A DNA stretch of 64,000 bases from DAHUYF01 sp963789275 (GTDB lineage Bacteria; Pseudomonadota; Alphaproteobacteria; ATCC43930; CGMCC-115725). The notes beneath the pieces are model-generated. The model was given only the letters and a program-made list of their open reading frames with translations. It was not told the origin of the DNA and did no database searches. This document shows, in pieces, positions 34,571 to 49,389 of the stretch; position 1 is the stretch's first letter; each line of letters begins with the position of its first letter. The translations under genes were made by a program, and so were the position numbers. Where the stretch lies: assembly GCA_963789275.1 (NCBI GenBank), contig CAWBKF010000029.1, positions 51,367-115,366 of the forward strand, in the 5' to 3' direction.

Positions 34571-36984
34571 GCGCCGTCGAAACCGCCGAAGCGCGCACCC
34601 AGAAGCTCGAGGGTCTCGGCACCAAGCGGAAGCGCGTCGAGGACGCCCGCTTCACCCAGGGCAAGGGCAATTACGTCGACGACATCAAGCTGCCGGGCAT
34701 GCTGTTCGGCGACTTCGTGCGCTCGCAATACGGCCATGCCCGCATCAAATCGATCAAGAAGGACGCGGCGCTGGCGCTGCCCGGGGTCAAGGCGGTGATC
34801 ACCGCCGCCGATCTGAAGCCGCTGAAGCTCGACTACATGCCGACCTTGGCCGGCGACGTCCAGGCGGTGCTGGCCGGCGAGAAGGTGCTGTTCCAGGGCC
34901 AGGAGATCGCCTTCGTCGTCGCCGAGGACCGCTACATCGCCGCCGACGCGGTCGAGCTGATCGAGGTCGAGTACGAGGAGCTGCCGGTCATCGTCGATCC
35001 CAACAAATCGATGGCGCCCGACGCGCCGGTGCTGCGCGACGACCTCCAGGGCAAGACCGAGGGCGCGCATGGCAAGCGCCGCCACCACAACCACATCTTC
35101 ACCTGGGAGGTCGGCGACGCCGACGCGACATCGAAGGCGCTGGCCGCGGCGCCGGTGGTGGCGAAGGAGCTGATCGTCTATCAGCGCGTCCATCCCTGCC
35201 CGATCGAGACCTGCGGCTGCGTCGCCTCGATGGACAAGATCAACGGCCACCTCACCGTCTGGGGCACCTTCCAGGCGCCGCATGCGGTGCGCACGGTCGC
35301 CTCGCTGATCTCCGGCATTCCCGAGCACAAGATCCGCATCATCTCGCCCGATATCGGCGGCGGCTTCGGCAACAAGGTCGGGGTCTATCCCGGCTATATC
35401 TGCTCGATCGTCGCCTCGATCGTCACCGGTGTGCCGGTGAAATGGATCGAGGACCGCATGGAGAACCTGCTGGCGACCGCATTCGCCCGCGACTACCACA
35501 TGACCGGCGAGATCGCCTCGACCAAGGACGGCAGGATCACCGCGCTCCGCTGTCATGTGTTGGCCGATCACGGCGCCTTCGACGCCTGCGCCGATCCCAC
35601 CAAGTATCCCGCCGGATTCTTCGGCATCTGCACCGGCTCCTACGACATCCCGGTGGCGCATCTCTCGGTCGACGGCGTCTATACCAACAAGGCGCCCGGG
35701 GGCGTCGCCTATCGCTGCTCGTTCCGCGTCACCGAGGCGTCCTATTTCATCGAGCGCATGATGGACGTGCTGGCGCGCAAGCTCGATCTCGATCCCGCCG
35801 AGATCCGCCGACGCAACCTGATCAAGAAGGAGCAGTTCCCCTACGCCTCGGCGCTGGGCTGGGAATATGACAGCGGCGACTACCACACCGCCCTGGAGAA
35901 GGCGCTGAAGGCGGTCGACTACGCGGCCTTGCGCGACGAGCAGCGGCGCAACCGCGAGGCCTTCGCCCGCGGCGAGACGCGCACGCTGATGGGCATCGGC
36001 CTCAGCTTCTTCACCGAGATCGTCGGCGCCGGCCCGATCAAGAATTGCGACATTCTGGGCCTCGGCATGTTCGACAGCTGCGAGATCCGCATCCACCCGA
36101 CGGGCAGCGCCATCGCGCGGCTCGGCACCATCAGCCAGGGCCAGGGCCACGCCACCACCTTCGCCCAGATCCTCGCCACCGAGATCGGCATTCCCGCCGC
36201 CAATATCACGATCGAGGAAGGCGACACCGACACCGCGCCCTATGGGCTCGGCACCTATGGCTCGCGCTCGACCCCGGTGGCGGGCGCCGCCACCGCCATG
36301 GCCGGGCGCAAGATCCGCGCCAAGGCGCAGATGATCGCGGCCTATCTGCTCGAGGTGCATGACGACGATCTCGAGTGGGATGTCGACCGCTTCGTGGTGA
36401 AGGGCGCACCGGAGCGCTTCAAGACCATGGCCGAGATCGCGTTCTCCGCCTACAACAAGGTGCCGCCGGGGATGGAGCCGGGGCTCGAGGCGGTGAGCTA
36501 TTACGATCCGCCGAACATGACCTATCCCTTCGGCGCCTATATCTGCGTCGCCGACATCGATGTCGATACCGGCGTCACGGCCATCCGCCGCTTCTACGCG
36601 CTCGACGATTGCGGCACGCGCATCAACCCGATGATCATCGAGGGCCAGGTGCATGGCGGGCTGACCGAGGCGCTGGCCATCGCCATGGGCCAGGAGATGG
36701 CCTATGACGAATACGGCAACATGAAGAATTCGACGCTGCTCGATTTCTTCCTGCCGACCGCGGTGGAGACGCCGATCTGGGAGACCGACTACACCACCAC
36801 GCCCTCGCCGCATCATCCGATCGGCGCCAAGGGCGTCGGCGAATCGCCCAATGTCGGCGGCGTCTCGGCCTTCTCCAACGCGGTCAACGACGCGTTCGCC
36901 CATTTGGGCATCGTCCACATGGCGATGCCGCATGATCACTGGCGGGTGTGGAAGACGGCCCAGAAGCTGGGGCTGACGGGGTGA
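34567..36984 (+). CDS. coxL: Form I aerobic CO dehydrogenase large subunit
   Basis: 805 residues, the molybdenum/copper catalytic subunit that oxidises CO to CO2. The active-site loop reads AYRCSFR with Cys384 as the copper ligand, which defines form I (true CO dehydrogenase) rather than form II. The Q-loop GGGFGNKVG, the SQGQGHATTFAQ segment and the base GAKGVGESP with its catalytic Glu near the C-terminus are present. Length matches the Oligotropha enzyme. The frame is intact. Confidence 0.96.
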   Translation: MSAVETAEARTQKLEGLGTKRKRVEDARFTQGKGNYVDDIKLPGMLFGDFVRSQYGHARIKSIKKDAALALPGVKAVITAADLKPLKLDYMPTLAGDVQAVLAGEKVLFQGQEIAFVVAEDRYIAADAVELIEVEYEELPVIVDPNKSMAPDAPVLRDDLQGKTEGAHGKRRHHNHIFTWEVGDADATSKALAAAPVVAKELIVYQRVHPCPIETCGCVASMDKINGHLTVWGTFQAPHAVRTVASLISGIPEHKIRIISPDIGGGFGNKVGVYPGYICSIVASIVTGVPVKWIEDRMENLLATAFARDYHMTGEIASTKDGRITALRCHVLADHGAFDACADPTKYPAGFFGICTGSYDIPVAHLSVDGVYTNKAPGGVAYRCSFRVTEASYFIERMMDVLARKLDLDPAEIRRRNLIKKEQFPYASALGWEYDSGDYHTALEKALKAVDYAALRDEQRRNREAFARGETRTLMGIGLSFFTEIVGAGPIKNCDILGLGMFDSCEIRIHPTGSAIARLGTISQGQGHATTFAQILATEIGIPAANITIEEGDTDTAPYGLGTYGSRSTPVAGAATAMAGRKIRAKAQMIAAYLLEVHDDDLEWDVDRFVVKGAPERFKTMAEIAFSAYNKVPPGMEPGLEAVSYYDPPNMTYPFGAYICVADIDVDTGVTAIRRFYALDDCGTRINPMIIEGQVHGGLTEALAIAMGQEMAYDEYGNMKNSTLLDFFLPTAVETPIWETDYTTTPSPHHPIGAKGVGESPNVGGVSAFSNAVNDAFAHLGIVHMAMPHDHWRVWKTAQKLGLTG

Positions 36985-37008
36985 GCGTGGCCCGTGCGGC
37001 AACAATGT

Positions 37009-37226
37009 GCACCACGGAGGCACGGAGGACACGGAGAAGAAGGGACTGGCGCGCTCGGCGCACGTTCTACGCGCTCATCCCCCCCAATCACCGCCGTCCC
37101 CGCGCAAGCGGGGACCCAGGGCGAGCGACGCGCGGTTGCTTCCGGGCCCCCGCTTGCGCGGGGGCGGCGGAGATGTTTCCACGGTTTCTTCTCGGTGTCT
37201 CCGCGACGACGCTTCGCGTCGCGCCG
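37009..37226. repeat. Three repeat families nested between coxL and coxD
   Basis: An ACGGAG element (arms 37009-37042 and 37184-37203) encloses a GCGCAAGCGGGG element (37091-37170). It is followed by GCGACGACGCTTCGCGTCGC, the hairpin also found in the 86-bp tandem repeat. The 244-bp gap between coxL and coxD is otherwise empty. Confidence 0.8.
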
Positions 37227-37228
37227 TC

Positions 37229-38110
37229 GTGACATTCGATTACAAGACCCTGCAAGGGGATCTGCGCGGCACCGGGTATATCGCCGACGATGCGCTCGCC
37301 ATGGCGCTGGCGCTGGCGATCGGGTTGAAGCGGCCGTTGCTGCTCGAGGGCGAGGCCGGGGTCGGCAAGACCGAGGTGGCGAAGGCGCTTGCCGCGGCGC
37401 TCGGGACCCGCCTCATCCGGCTGCAATGCTATGAGGGGCTCGACGCCAATGCCACGCTCTATGAATGGAATTACCAGCGCCAGCTGCTGGCGATCCGCGC
37501 CCATGAGCGCGACCAGCTCTCCGCCGACGAAATCGAGCATCACATCTTCTCCGCCGACTATCTGCTGCGCCGCCCGCTGCTGGAGGCGATCTCGCAGCCG
37601 GTGCCGCCGGTGCTGCTGATCGACGAGATCGACCGCGCCGATGAGGAGTTCGAGGCCTTCCTGCTGGAGCTGCTGTCGGAGTTCCAGGTCACCATTCCCG
37701 AGCTCGGCACCATCGAGGCGACATCGATCCCGCATGTCGTGCTGACCTCGAACGGCACGCGGGCGCTCTCGGACGCGCTGCGCCGGCGCTGCCTCTATAG
37801 CTACCTCGATTTCCCCGACGAGGCGAAGGAGCTCGCGATATTGCGGGCGCGGCTACCCGGGATCGACCAGCGCCTGGGCCAGCAGATCGTCCGCTTCGTG
37901 CAATTGCTGCGCCGCCAGGAGCTCGAGAAGAAGCCCGGCATCGCCGAGACGCTCGATTGGGCGAGCGCGCTGATGGGCCTCGATTTCCGCGCGCTCGACG
38001 GTGATGCCGCGGCGCTGCAGGCGAGCCTCATCTGCCTGCTCAAGACCGAATCCGATCTGAAGGCGGTGCCGCCGGAGGTCGCGGCGCAGCTGATCGGCAA
38101 AGTCGCATGA
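37229..38110 (+). CDS. coxD: CoxD MoxR-type AAA+ ATPase
   Basis: 293 residues, GTG start at 37229 just after a hairpin repeat. Walker A GEAGVGKTE, Walker B VLLIDEIDRAD and sensor LTSNGTRALSDALRRRC mark the MoxR family. CoxD is the chaperone that, with CoxE and CoxF, matures the Cu-S-Mo site of CoxL. It overlaps coxE by ATGA. No obvious Shine-Dalgarno precedes the GTG because the repeat abuts it. Confidence 0.92.
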   Translation: MTFDYKTLQGDLRGTGYIADDALAMALALAIGLKRPLLLEGEAGVGKTEVAKALAAALGTRLIRLQCYEGLDANATLYEWNYQRQLLAIRAHERDQLSADEIEHHIFSADYLLRRPLLEAISQPVPPVLLIDEIDRADEEFEAFLLELLSEFQVTIPELGTIEATSIPHVVLTSNGTRALSDALRRRCLYSYLDFPDEAKELAILRARLPGIDQRLGQQIVRFVQLLRRQELEKKPGIAETLDWASALMGLDFRALDGDAAALQASLICLLKTESDLKAVPPEVAAQLIGKVA

Positions 38111-39285
38111 GCGCCGCGCTTTCCGGCCCGGTGGCGCGGCTCAGTGGCTTCATGGCGCATCTGCGGCTGAACGGCTTTGCCGTCGGCCCCGGCGAGACCG
38201 AGGCGGCGCTGGCCTTCCTCGGCGCCGGCGATCCCCCCGACGCCGCCGCGGCGCGGCTTGGCCTCAAGACCATGCTCACCGGCGATCGCGGCCAATGGCA
38301 GCGCTTCGATGCGTTGTTCGACGCCTATTGGTTCGGCACCGGCATCCGCACGGCGCGCCGCGCCGAGACCAAAGGCGGCGCGCGCCAGCAAGCAAAGCGC
38401 CCGGAGATCTGGAGCAACACGCTGCCGGCCGAGAGCCGCGCTGCGGCGGCGGGGCCGCGGGCGCCCGCCGGCGGCACGGCGGACGAGGACGTGCTCCCCA
38501 CCGGCACCGGCCGGCTGGTGGCGAGCCGGCAGCAGGCGCTGGCGCGCGCCGATCTGCGCAACCTGACCAGCCCCGAGGATATCGAAGCGGCCGAGCGCCT
38601 GGCGGAGCGGCTGGCGCAGGCGCTGCGCTATCGCCTGAGCCGGCGGCGGCTGCCGGCACGGCACGGCGACACCGTCGACCTGCGCCGCACCATCCGGCGC
38701 AATCTCAGCAAGGGCGGCGAGCCGGTCGAGCTCTTGCGCAAGCGCCGGCCGGAGCGTCCGGTCAACCTCGTGCTGCTGCTCGACGTCTCCGGCTCGATGC
38801 GGCTTTACAGCCGCTACTTCATCAGCTTCGTGCGCGGCCTGCTCGGCAGCTGGCTCAGGGTCGACGCCTTCGTCTTCCACACCAGGCTCGTCCATATCAG
38901 CGACGTGCTGCGCGAGCGCGACCGGCTCCGGGCGATGGACCGGCTGTCGCTGATGGTCGAGGGCTTCGGCGGCGGCACCGAGATCGCCGGCGCGCTCAAG
39001 GCGTTCAACGACCGCTACGCCCGCGCCGCGCTCAACTCGCGCAGCATCGTCATCGTGATGAGCGACGGCTACGACACCGATCCGCCGGAGCGGCTTGCCA
39101 CGGAGCTGGCGCGGCTGAAGCGGCGGGCGCGCCGGCTGGTCTGGCTCAACCCGCTGCTCGGCTGGCGCGGCTATGCGCCGGTGGCGCGCGCCATGGCGGC
39201 GGCGATGCCGTACATCGATTGCTTTGCCGCCGCGCATTCGCTCGAGAGCCTGGCCGCGCTCGAGAGCGAGCTGGCGCGGCTTTGA
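38107..39285 (+). CDS. coxE: CoxE VWA-domain protein
   Basis: 392 residues. The C-terminal von Willebrand A domain has the metal-ion adhesion motif LLLDVSGSM and FGGGTEIAGAL and IVMSDGYDTD. The N-terminal part is the CoxE family region. It works with CoxD in copper and sulfur insertion into the active site. ATGA overlap with coxD; the next gene starts 13 bp later. Confidence 0.93.
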   Translation: MSAALSGPVARLSGFMAHLRLNGFAVGPGETEAALAFLGAGDPPDAAAARLGLKTMLTGDRGQWQRFDALFDAYWFGTGIRTARRAETKGGARQQAKRPEIWSNTLPAESRAAAAGPRAPAGGTADEDVLPTGTGRLVASRQQALARADLRNLTSPEDIEAAERLAERLAQALRYRLSRRRLPARHGDTVDLRRTIRRNLSKGGEPVELLRKRRPERPVNLVLLLDVSGSMRLYSRYFISFVRGLLGSWLRVDAFVFHTRLVHISDVLRERDRLRAMDRLSLMVEGFGGGTEIAGALKAFNDRYARAALNSRSIVIVMSDGYDTDPPERLATELARLKRRARRLVWLNPLLGWRGYAPVARAMAAAMPYIDCFAAAHSLESLAALESELARL

Positions 39286-39298
39286 CGCGGAGAGAGCC

Positions 39299-40133
39299 AT
39301 GACCCGTCCGGTCGAGGATACGCTCAATCTCATCGCGGCGCTGCGCCAGAGCGGCGAGGATTTCTGCGTCGTCACCGTGGTGCGCACCGAGAATGCCACC
39401 TCGGCCAAGGCCGGCGCCAAGGCGGTGGTGATGCCGGACGGCACCATCCGCGGCTTTCTCGGCGGCGGCTGCGTGCAGGGCGCGGTGCGGCGCGCCGCCG
39501 CGTCGGTGCTGAAGGACGGGACGCCGCGGCTGATCCGCGTCAAGCCGAGGGACGACGTCACCGCCAGCGTCGATGTCGACGGCACCGAGCTGCACCGCAG
39601 CGCCTGCCCCAGCGGCGGCACCATCGACATGTTCGTCGAGCCGATGCGGCGGCCGCCGCGGCTCATCCTGTGCGGCGCCTCGCCGGTGGCGGGCGCGCTG
39701 GCCGACCTGGCGCGACGTCTGGGCTATCGCCTGGCGCTGGCGGCGTTGGCGGAGGATCACCCGACTTCGCCGAGATCGAGGAGCGCGTCGCGGGATTCGA
39801 TCTCGTGCCGCTGCAAGCGTGTCGGCGGAGGATTGGATCGTCGTCTCGACCCAGGGCAAGCGCGACCGCGAGGCGCTGGGCGCCGCGCTTGCCAGCGATG
39901 CCGGCTATGTCGCTTTCGTCGGCAGCCGGCGCAAGGCCGAGACGCTGCTGGCGCAGCTGCGCGGGCAAGGGCTGGGCGAGGACCGGCTGCAGCGATTGAA
40001 GGCGCCGGCCGGGCTCGACATCCACGGCATCGAGCCGGCCGAGATCGCGCTCTCGATCCTGGCCGAGATCGTCGCGCGCCGCCGCGCCGGCGTCCGCCCG
40101 GCGGGAGCCGAGTTGGCCCGCGGCGCCGCCTGA
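39299..40133 (+). CDS. coxF: XdhC/CoxI-family maturation protein, CoxF position (two frameshifts)
   Basis: About 278 residues. XdhC/CoxI domain at the N-terminus (GEDFCVVTVVRTENATSAKA, GFLGGGCVQGAV with its cysteine) and Rossmann-like C-terminal domain (VGSRRKAETLLAQL, LDIHGIEPAEIALSILAEI). Such proteins hold or sulfurate the molybdenum cofactor before insertion. Frame breaks near 39757 and 39825. Last gene of the cox cluster; coxG is not seen in the window. Confidence 0.85.
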
Positions 40134-40373
40134 TCGACCCGCCCCGGGCGCACAGCCGGCGCACAGGCCGGCCGCATATCTTGCTGCGCGCGAAACCGCC
40201 GCGCCCCTGCCGAATAGGCGAATATCCCGTCGCCGACGAAGCGCAACGAGGTCACGCCGCAACGCACGATTTCTCACCCCAAAGGGGGAGTGCTCGTGCC
40301 TTTGCCCGGCCTTATGGCACAGGTACAGTCGTTAGCTATTTCGCTCGCCAAGTGATCGCGCCGGAGAGTGCTA

Positions 40374-46722
<6,349 letters not shown>

Positions 46723-46735
46723 TCGGATCCGCGGC

Positions 46736-48430
46736 ATGGGCACCAACGAACCCGTCAACATCCTGCTGGTCGACGACCAGCCGGCGAAGCTGCTGAGCTA
46801 CGAAGCGATTCTGCGCCAGCTCGGCGAGACGCTGATCATGGCGGGATCCGGACGCGAGGCGCTCGAGCACCTGCTCAAGAAGAGCATCGCCGTCGTCCTC
46901 ATCGACGTCATCATGCCCGACCTCGACGGCTTCGAGCTGGCGGCGCTGATCCGCAGCCATCCGCGCTTCCAGACGACGGCGATCATCTTCGTCTCGGCCA
47001 TCGCCATGACCGACCTCGACCGGCTCAAGGGCTACGAGTACGGCGCCGTCGATTACGTGCCGGTGCCGGTCGTGCCGGAGCTGCTGCGCGCCAAGGTCAA
47101 GGTCTTCGCCGAGCTCTACCGCAAGACCCGCCAGCTCGAGCTGCTCAACGCCGAGCTCGAGCGCCGCGTCGAGGAACGCACCGCCGAGCTCGCCCAGGCC
47201 AATGCCGATCTCGAGCGCCGCGTCGAGGCGCGCACGCATGAGCGCGAAATGGCGCTGGCGCAGGTGCACGAGATGCAGAAGATGGAGAGCCTGGGCCAGC
47301 TCACCGGCGGCGTCGCGCACGACTTCAACAATGTGCTGATGGCAGTCCTCGGCAATCTCGACCTGATCGCCCACAACCTCGCCGGCGACGTCTCGGTGCG
47401 GCGCCTGATCGACGGCGCCATCCAGGCGGCCGAGCGCGGCGCGGCGCTGACGCGCCGCATGCTGGCCTTCGCCCGGCGCCAGGAGCTGCGCCCCGAGGCG
47501 GTGGATGTCGCCCGCCACATCAACAGCATGGTCGACATGCTGCGCCGCTCGCTCGGTCCGACGATCGAGATCGAGGTGTCGTTCGAGGAGAATCTCGCGC
47601 TCATCCGCGTCGATCCCAACCAGCTCGAGCTCGCCATCCTCAACCTGGCGCTCAACGCGCGCGACGCGATGCCGCAAGGCGGAAGGCTCGCCATCGCCGC
47701 GCGGCGCGCCACCGTCGCCGACGACGAGGTGCCCAACCTGGCGGCGGGCGACTACGTCTCGATCGTCGTCGCCGACGGCGGCGCCGGGATGGATGAGGCG
47801 ACGCTGAAGCGCGCGCCGGAGCCGTTCTACACCACCAAGGGCGTCGGCAAGGGCACCGGGCTCGGCCTGTCGATGGTCTATGGGCTGGCGGCGCAGTCGG
47901 GTGGCGCGGCGCAGCTCTCCAGCCGGGTCGGCGCGGGAACCACCGTCGAGCTCTGGCTGCCGGTGGCGGAGATCGGCGAGGCGCGAGCGCCGCAACCGCC
48001 GCCATCGGCCGCCGCCGGCCCGACGCCGACCTGCCGCGTGCTGTTCGTCGATGACGATCCCATGGTCACCTCCTCCACCGTGGCGATGCTGGAGCAGCTC
48101 GGCCATCGCGTGCTGGTGGCGCCCTCGGGCGCGCTCGCGCTCGACGTCGTCCGTCTCGAGCCGCTGATCGACCTCGTCATCACCGATCATGCCATGCCCG
48201 GGATGACCGGGATCGAGCTCGCCGAGCGCATCCGCGAGCTGCGGCCGGCGCTGCCGATCATCCTCGCCTCCGGCTATGCCGATCTGCCGACCGGGCGCGA
48301 CCTCGGCATGCCGAGAATTGAGAAGCCTTATCGCCTGGACAAGCTCGCCGCGCTCATCGCCGCGGTGATGGAGCAGAGCCCGCCGGTGAGCGAGCTCGCG
48401 CGGCCGCTCGGTCGCGCCGCGCTGGGGTAA
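46736..48430 (+). CDS. Hybrid histidine kinase, REC-HisKA-HATPase-REC
   Basis: 564 residues, soluble. Receiver 1 (about 8-122, VLIDVIMPDLDGFE), a coiled coil (LERRVEERTAELAQAN), HisKA with His195 in GGVAHDFNNVLMAVLGN, HATPase, and receiver 2 (about 437-550, LVITDHAMPGMTG). The N box region reads ADGGAGMDEATLKRAPEPF, slightly off the usual DTGxGM...FEPF, so activity may be altered. It is probably co-transcribed with the HAMP-array kinase and would form a phosphorelay with it. Confidence 0.88.
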   Translation: MGTNEPVNILLVDDQPAKLLSYEAILRQLGETLIMAGSGREALEHLLKKSIAVVLIDVIMPDLDGFELAALIRSHPRFQTTAIIFVSAIAMTDLDRLKGYEYGAVDYVPVPVVPELLRAKVKVFAELYRKTRQLELLNAELERRVEERTAELAQANADLERRVEARTHEREMALAQVHEMQKMESLGQLTGGVAHDFNNVLMAVLGNLDLIAHNLAGDVSVRRLIDGAIQAAERGAALTRRMLAFARRQELRPEAVDVARHINSMVDMLRRSLGPTIEIEVSFEENLALIRVDPNQLELAILNLALNARDAMPQGGRLAIAARRATVADDEVPNLAAGDYVSIVVADGGAGMDEATLKRAPEPFYTTKGVGKGTGLGLSMVYGLAAQSGGAAQLSSRVGAGTTVELWLPVAEIGEARAPQPPPSAAAGPTPTCRVLFVDDDPMVTSSTVAMLEQLGHRVLVAPSGALALDVVRLEPLIDLVITDHAMPGMTGIELAERIRELRPALPIILASGYADLPTGRDLGMPRIEKPYRLDKLAALIAAVMEQSPPVSELARPLGRAALG

Positions 48431-48445
48431 CGCGCCGGCAGCCGG

Positions 48446-49137
48446 TCACGCGAGATCGAACAGCAGCATCTCCGCATCGCTTGCGGCTTCGATCGAGATC
48501 ACCGCCTCCCGCTCGATGGCGGCGCCGTCGCCTTCTTTCATCTCCGTGCCGTTGAGCGCGACGACGCCGCGCGCCAGCTGAAGCCAGGCGCCGCGTCCGG
48601 GCGCGAGATCGTGCGAGATCCCGGCGCCATCATCGAGCCTCGCGACATAGAGCCGGACGTCGCCATGGAGCGTGACCGGCGCCGCGGCACCGCAGGCCCG
48701 GCGGCGAGCACCAGCGTGTTGCGGCGCGGGTCGATCGGCTGCTGCTCATAGCCGGGCGCGATGCCGATCTCGTCGGGAATGACCCAGAGCTGCAGGAAAT
48801 GCACGGAATCCTGGGCCGAGGCGTTGTATTCGCTGTGCCTTATGCCGGTGCCGGCACTCATGCGCTGGAGGTCGCCGGGCCGGATGATGGAGCCGTTGCC
48901 CAGGCTGTCGCGGTGCTCCAGCGCGCCCTCGAGAACATAGGTGATGATCTCCATGTCGCGGTGGCTGTGCGGCGGAAAGCCGGCGCCCGGGATGACGCGA
49001 TCCTCGTTGATGACGCGCAGCGCGCGAAAGCCTTGATTCCTGGGATCGCGATAATCGGCAAAAGCGAAGCTGTGACGGCTGTCGAGCCATCCCATGCGCG
49101 TCGCGCCCCGCGTCATGCGGTCCCGGAACGTGATCAT
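48446..49137 (-). CDS. Pirin-family cupin protein (one frameshift)
   Basis: About 231 residues. MITFRDRMTRGATRMGW, then the metal site GFPPHSHRDMEIITYVLEG with further ligand residues in SAGTGIRHSEYN, as in YhhW-type quercetinase/redox pirins. The frame breaks near 48690 (AAGPAVPR then LHGDVRLYVARLDDG). Converges with the kinase operon. Metal-dependent redox or signalling role; substrate unknown. Confidence 0.85.
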
Positions 49138-49279
49138 CGGCGATCTCCTGGCAATAAGGGCTGAGCCACAAGGGCCGAGCCGCGCGGGGCCGCGCCTGCG
49201 CGGCTGCAACACGCTGGTGCTTCCCAAGCCTTGCCGATAAGATTATAAAACCAGAAATGGCTCCACGGATCATAATAAA

Positions 49280-49292
49280 AAAATCATAAATG
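49280..49292. promoter_or_regulatory. AAAATCATAAATG motif upstream of the KdpD-like kinase
   Basis: A 13-bp AT-rich word in a promoter-like low-GC stretch, 98 bp before ATG 49390. The same word occurs at 52714-52726, between the kdpE copy and the small secreted protein. Candidate operator of the KdpE-like regulators. Confidence 0.35.
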
Positions 49293-49389
49293 AAATGGTC
49301 ATTTTGATCGGCGAGGGTGCGCGGGCTTGGCGGATTGAGAAAGGTCGACTCATTCAGGGATCGCGACACGTGCTTACCAGGCTTTCGAC

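Noticed and set aside
34501..37032. An 843-residue minus-strand frame over coxL
   Set aside because: It is an antisense shadow. The plus-strand CoxL has full-length homology and active-site motifs.
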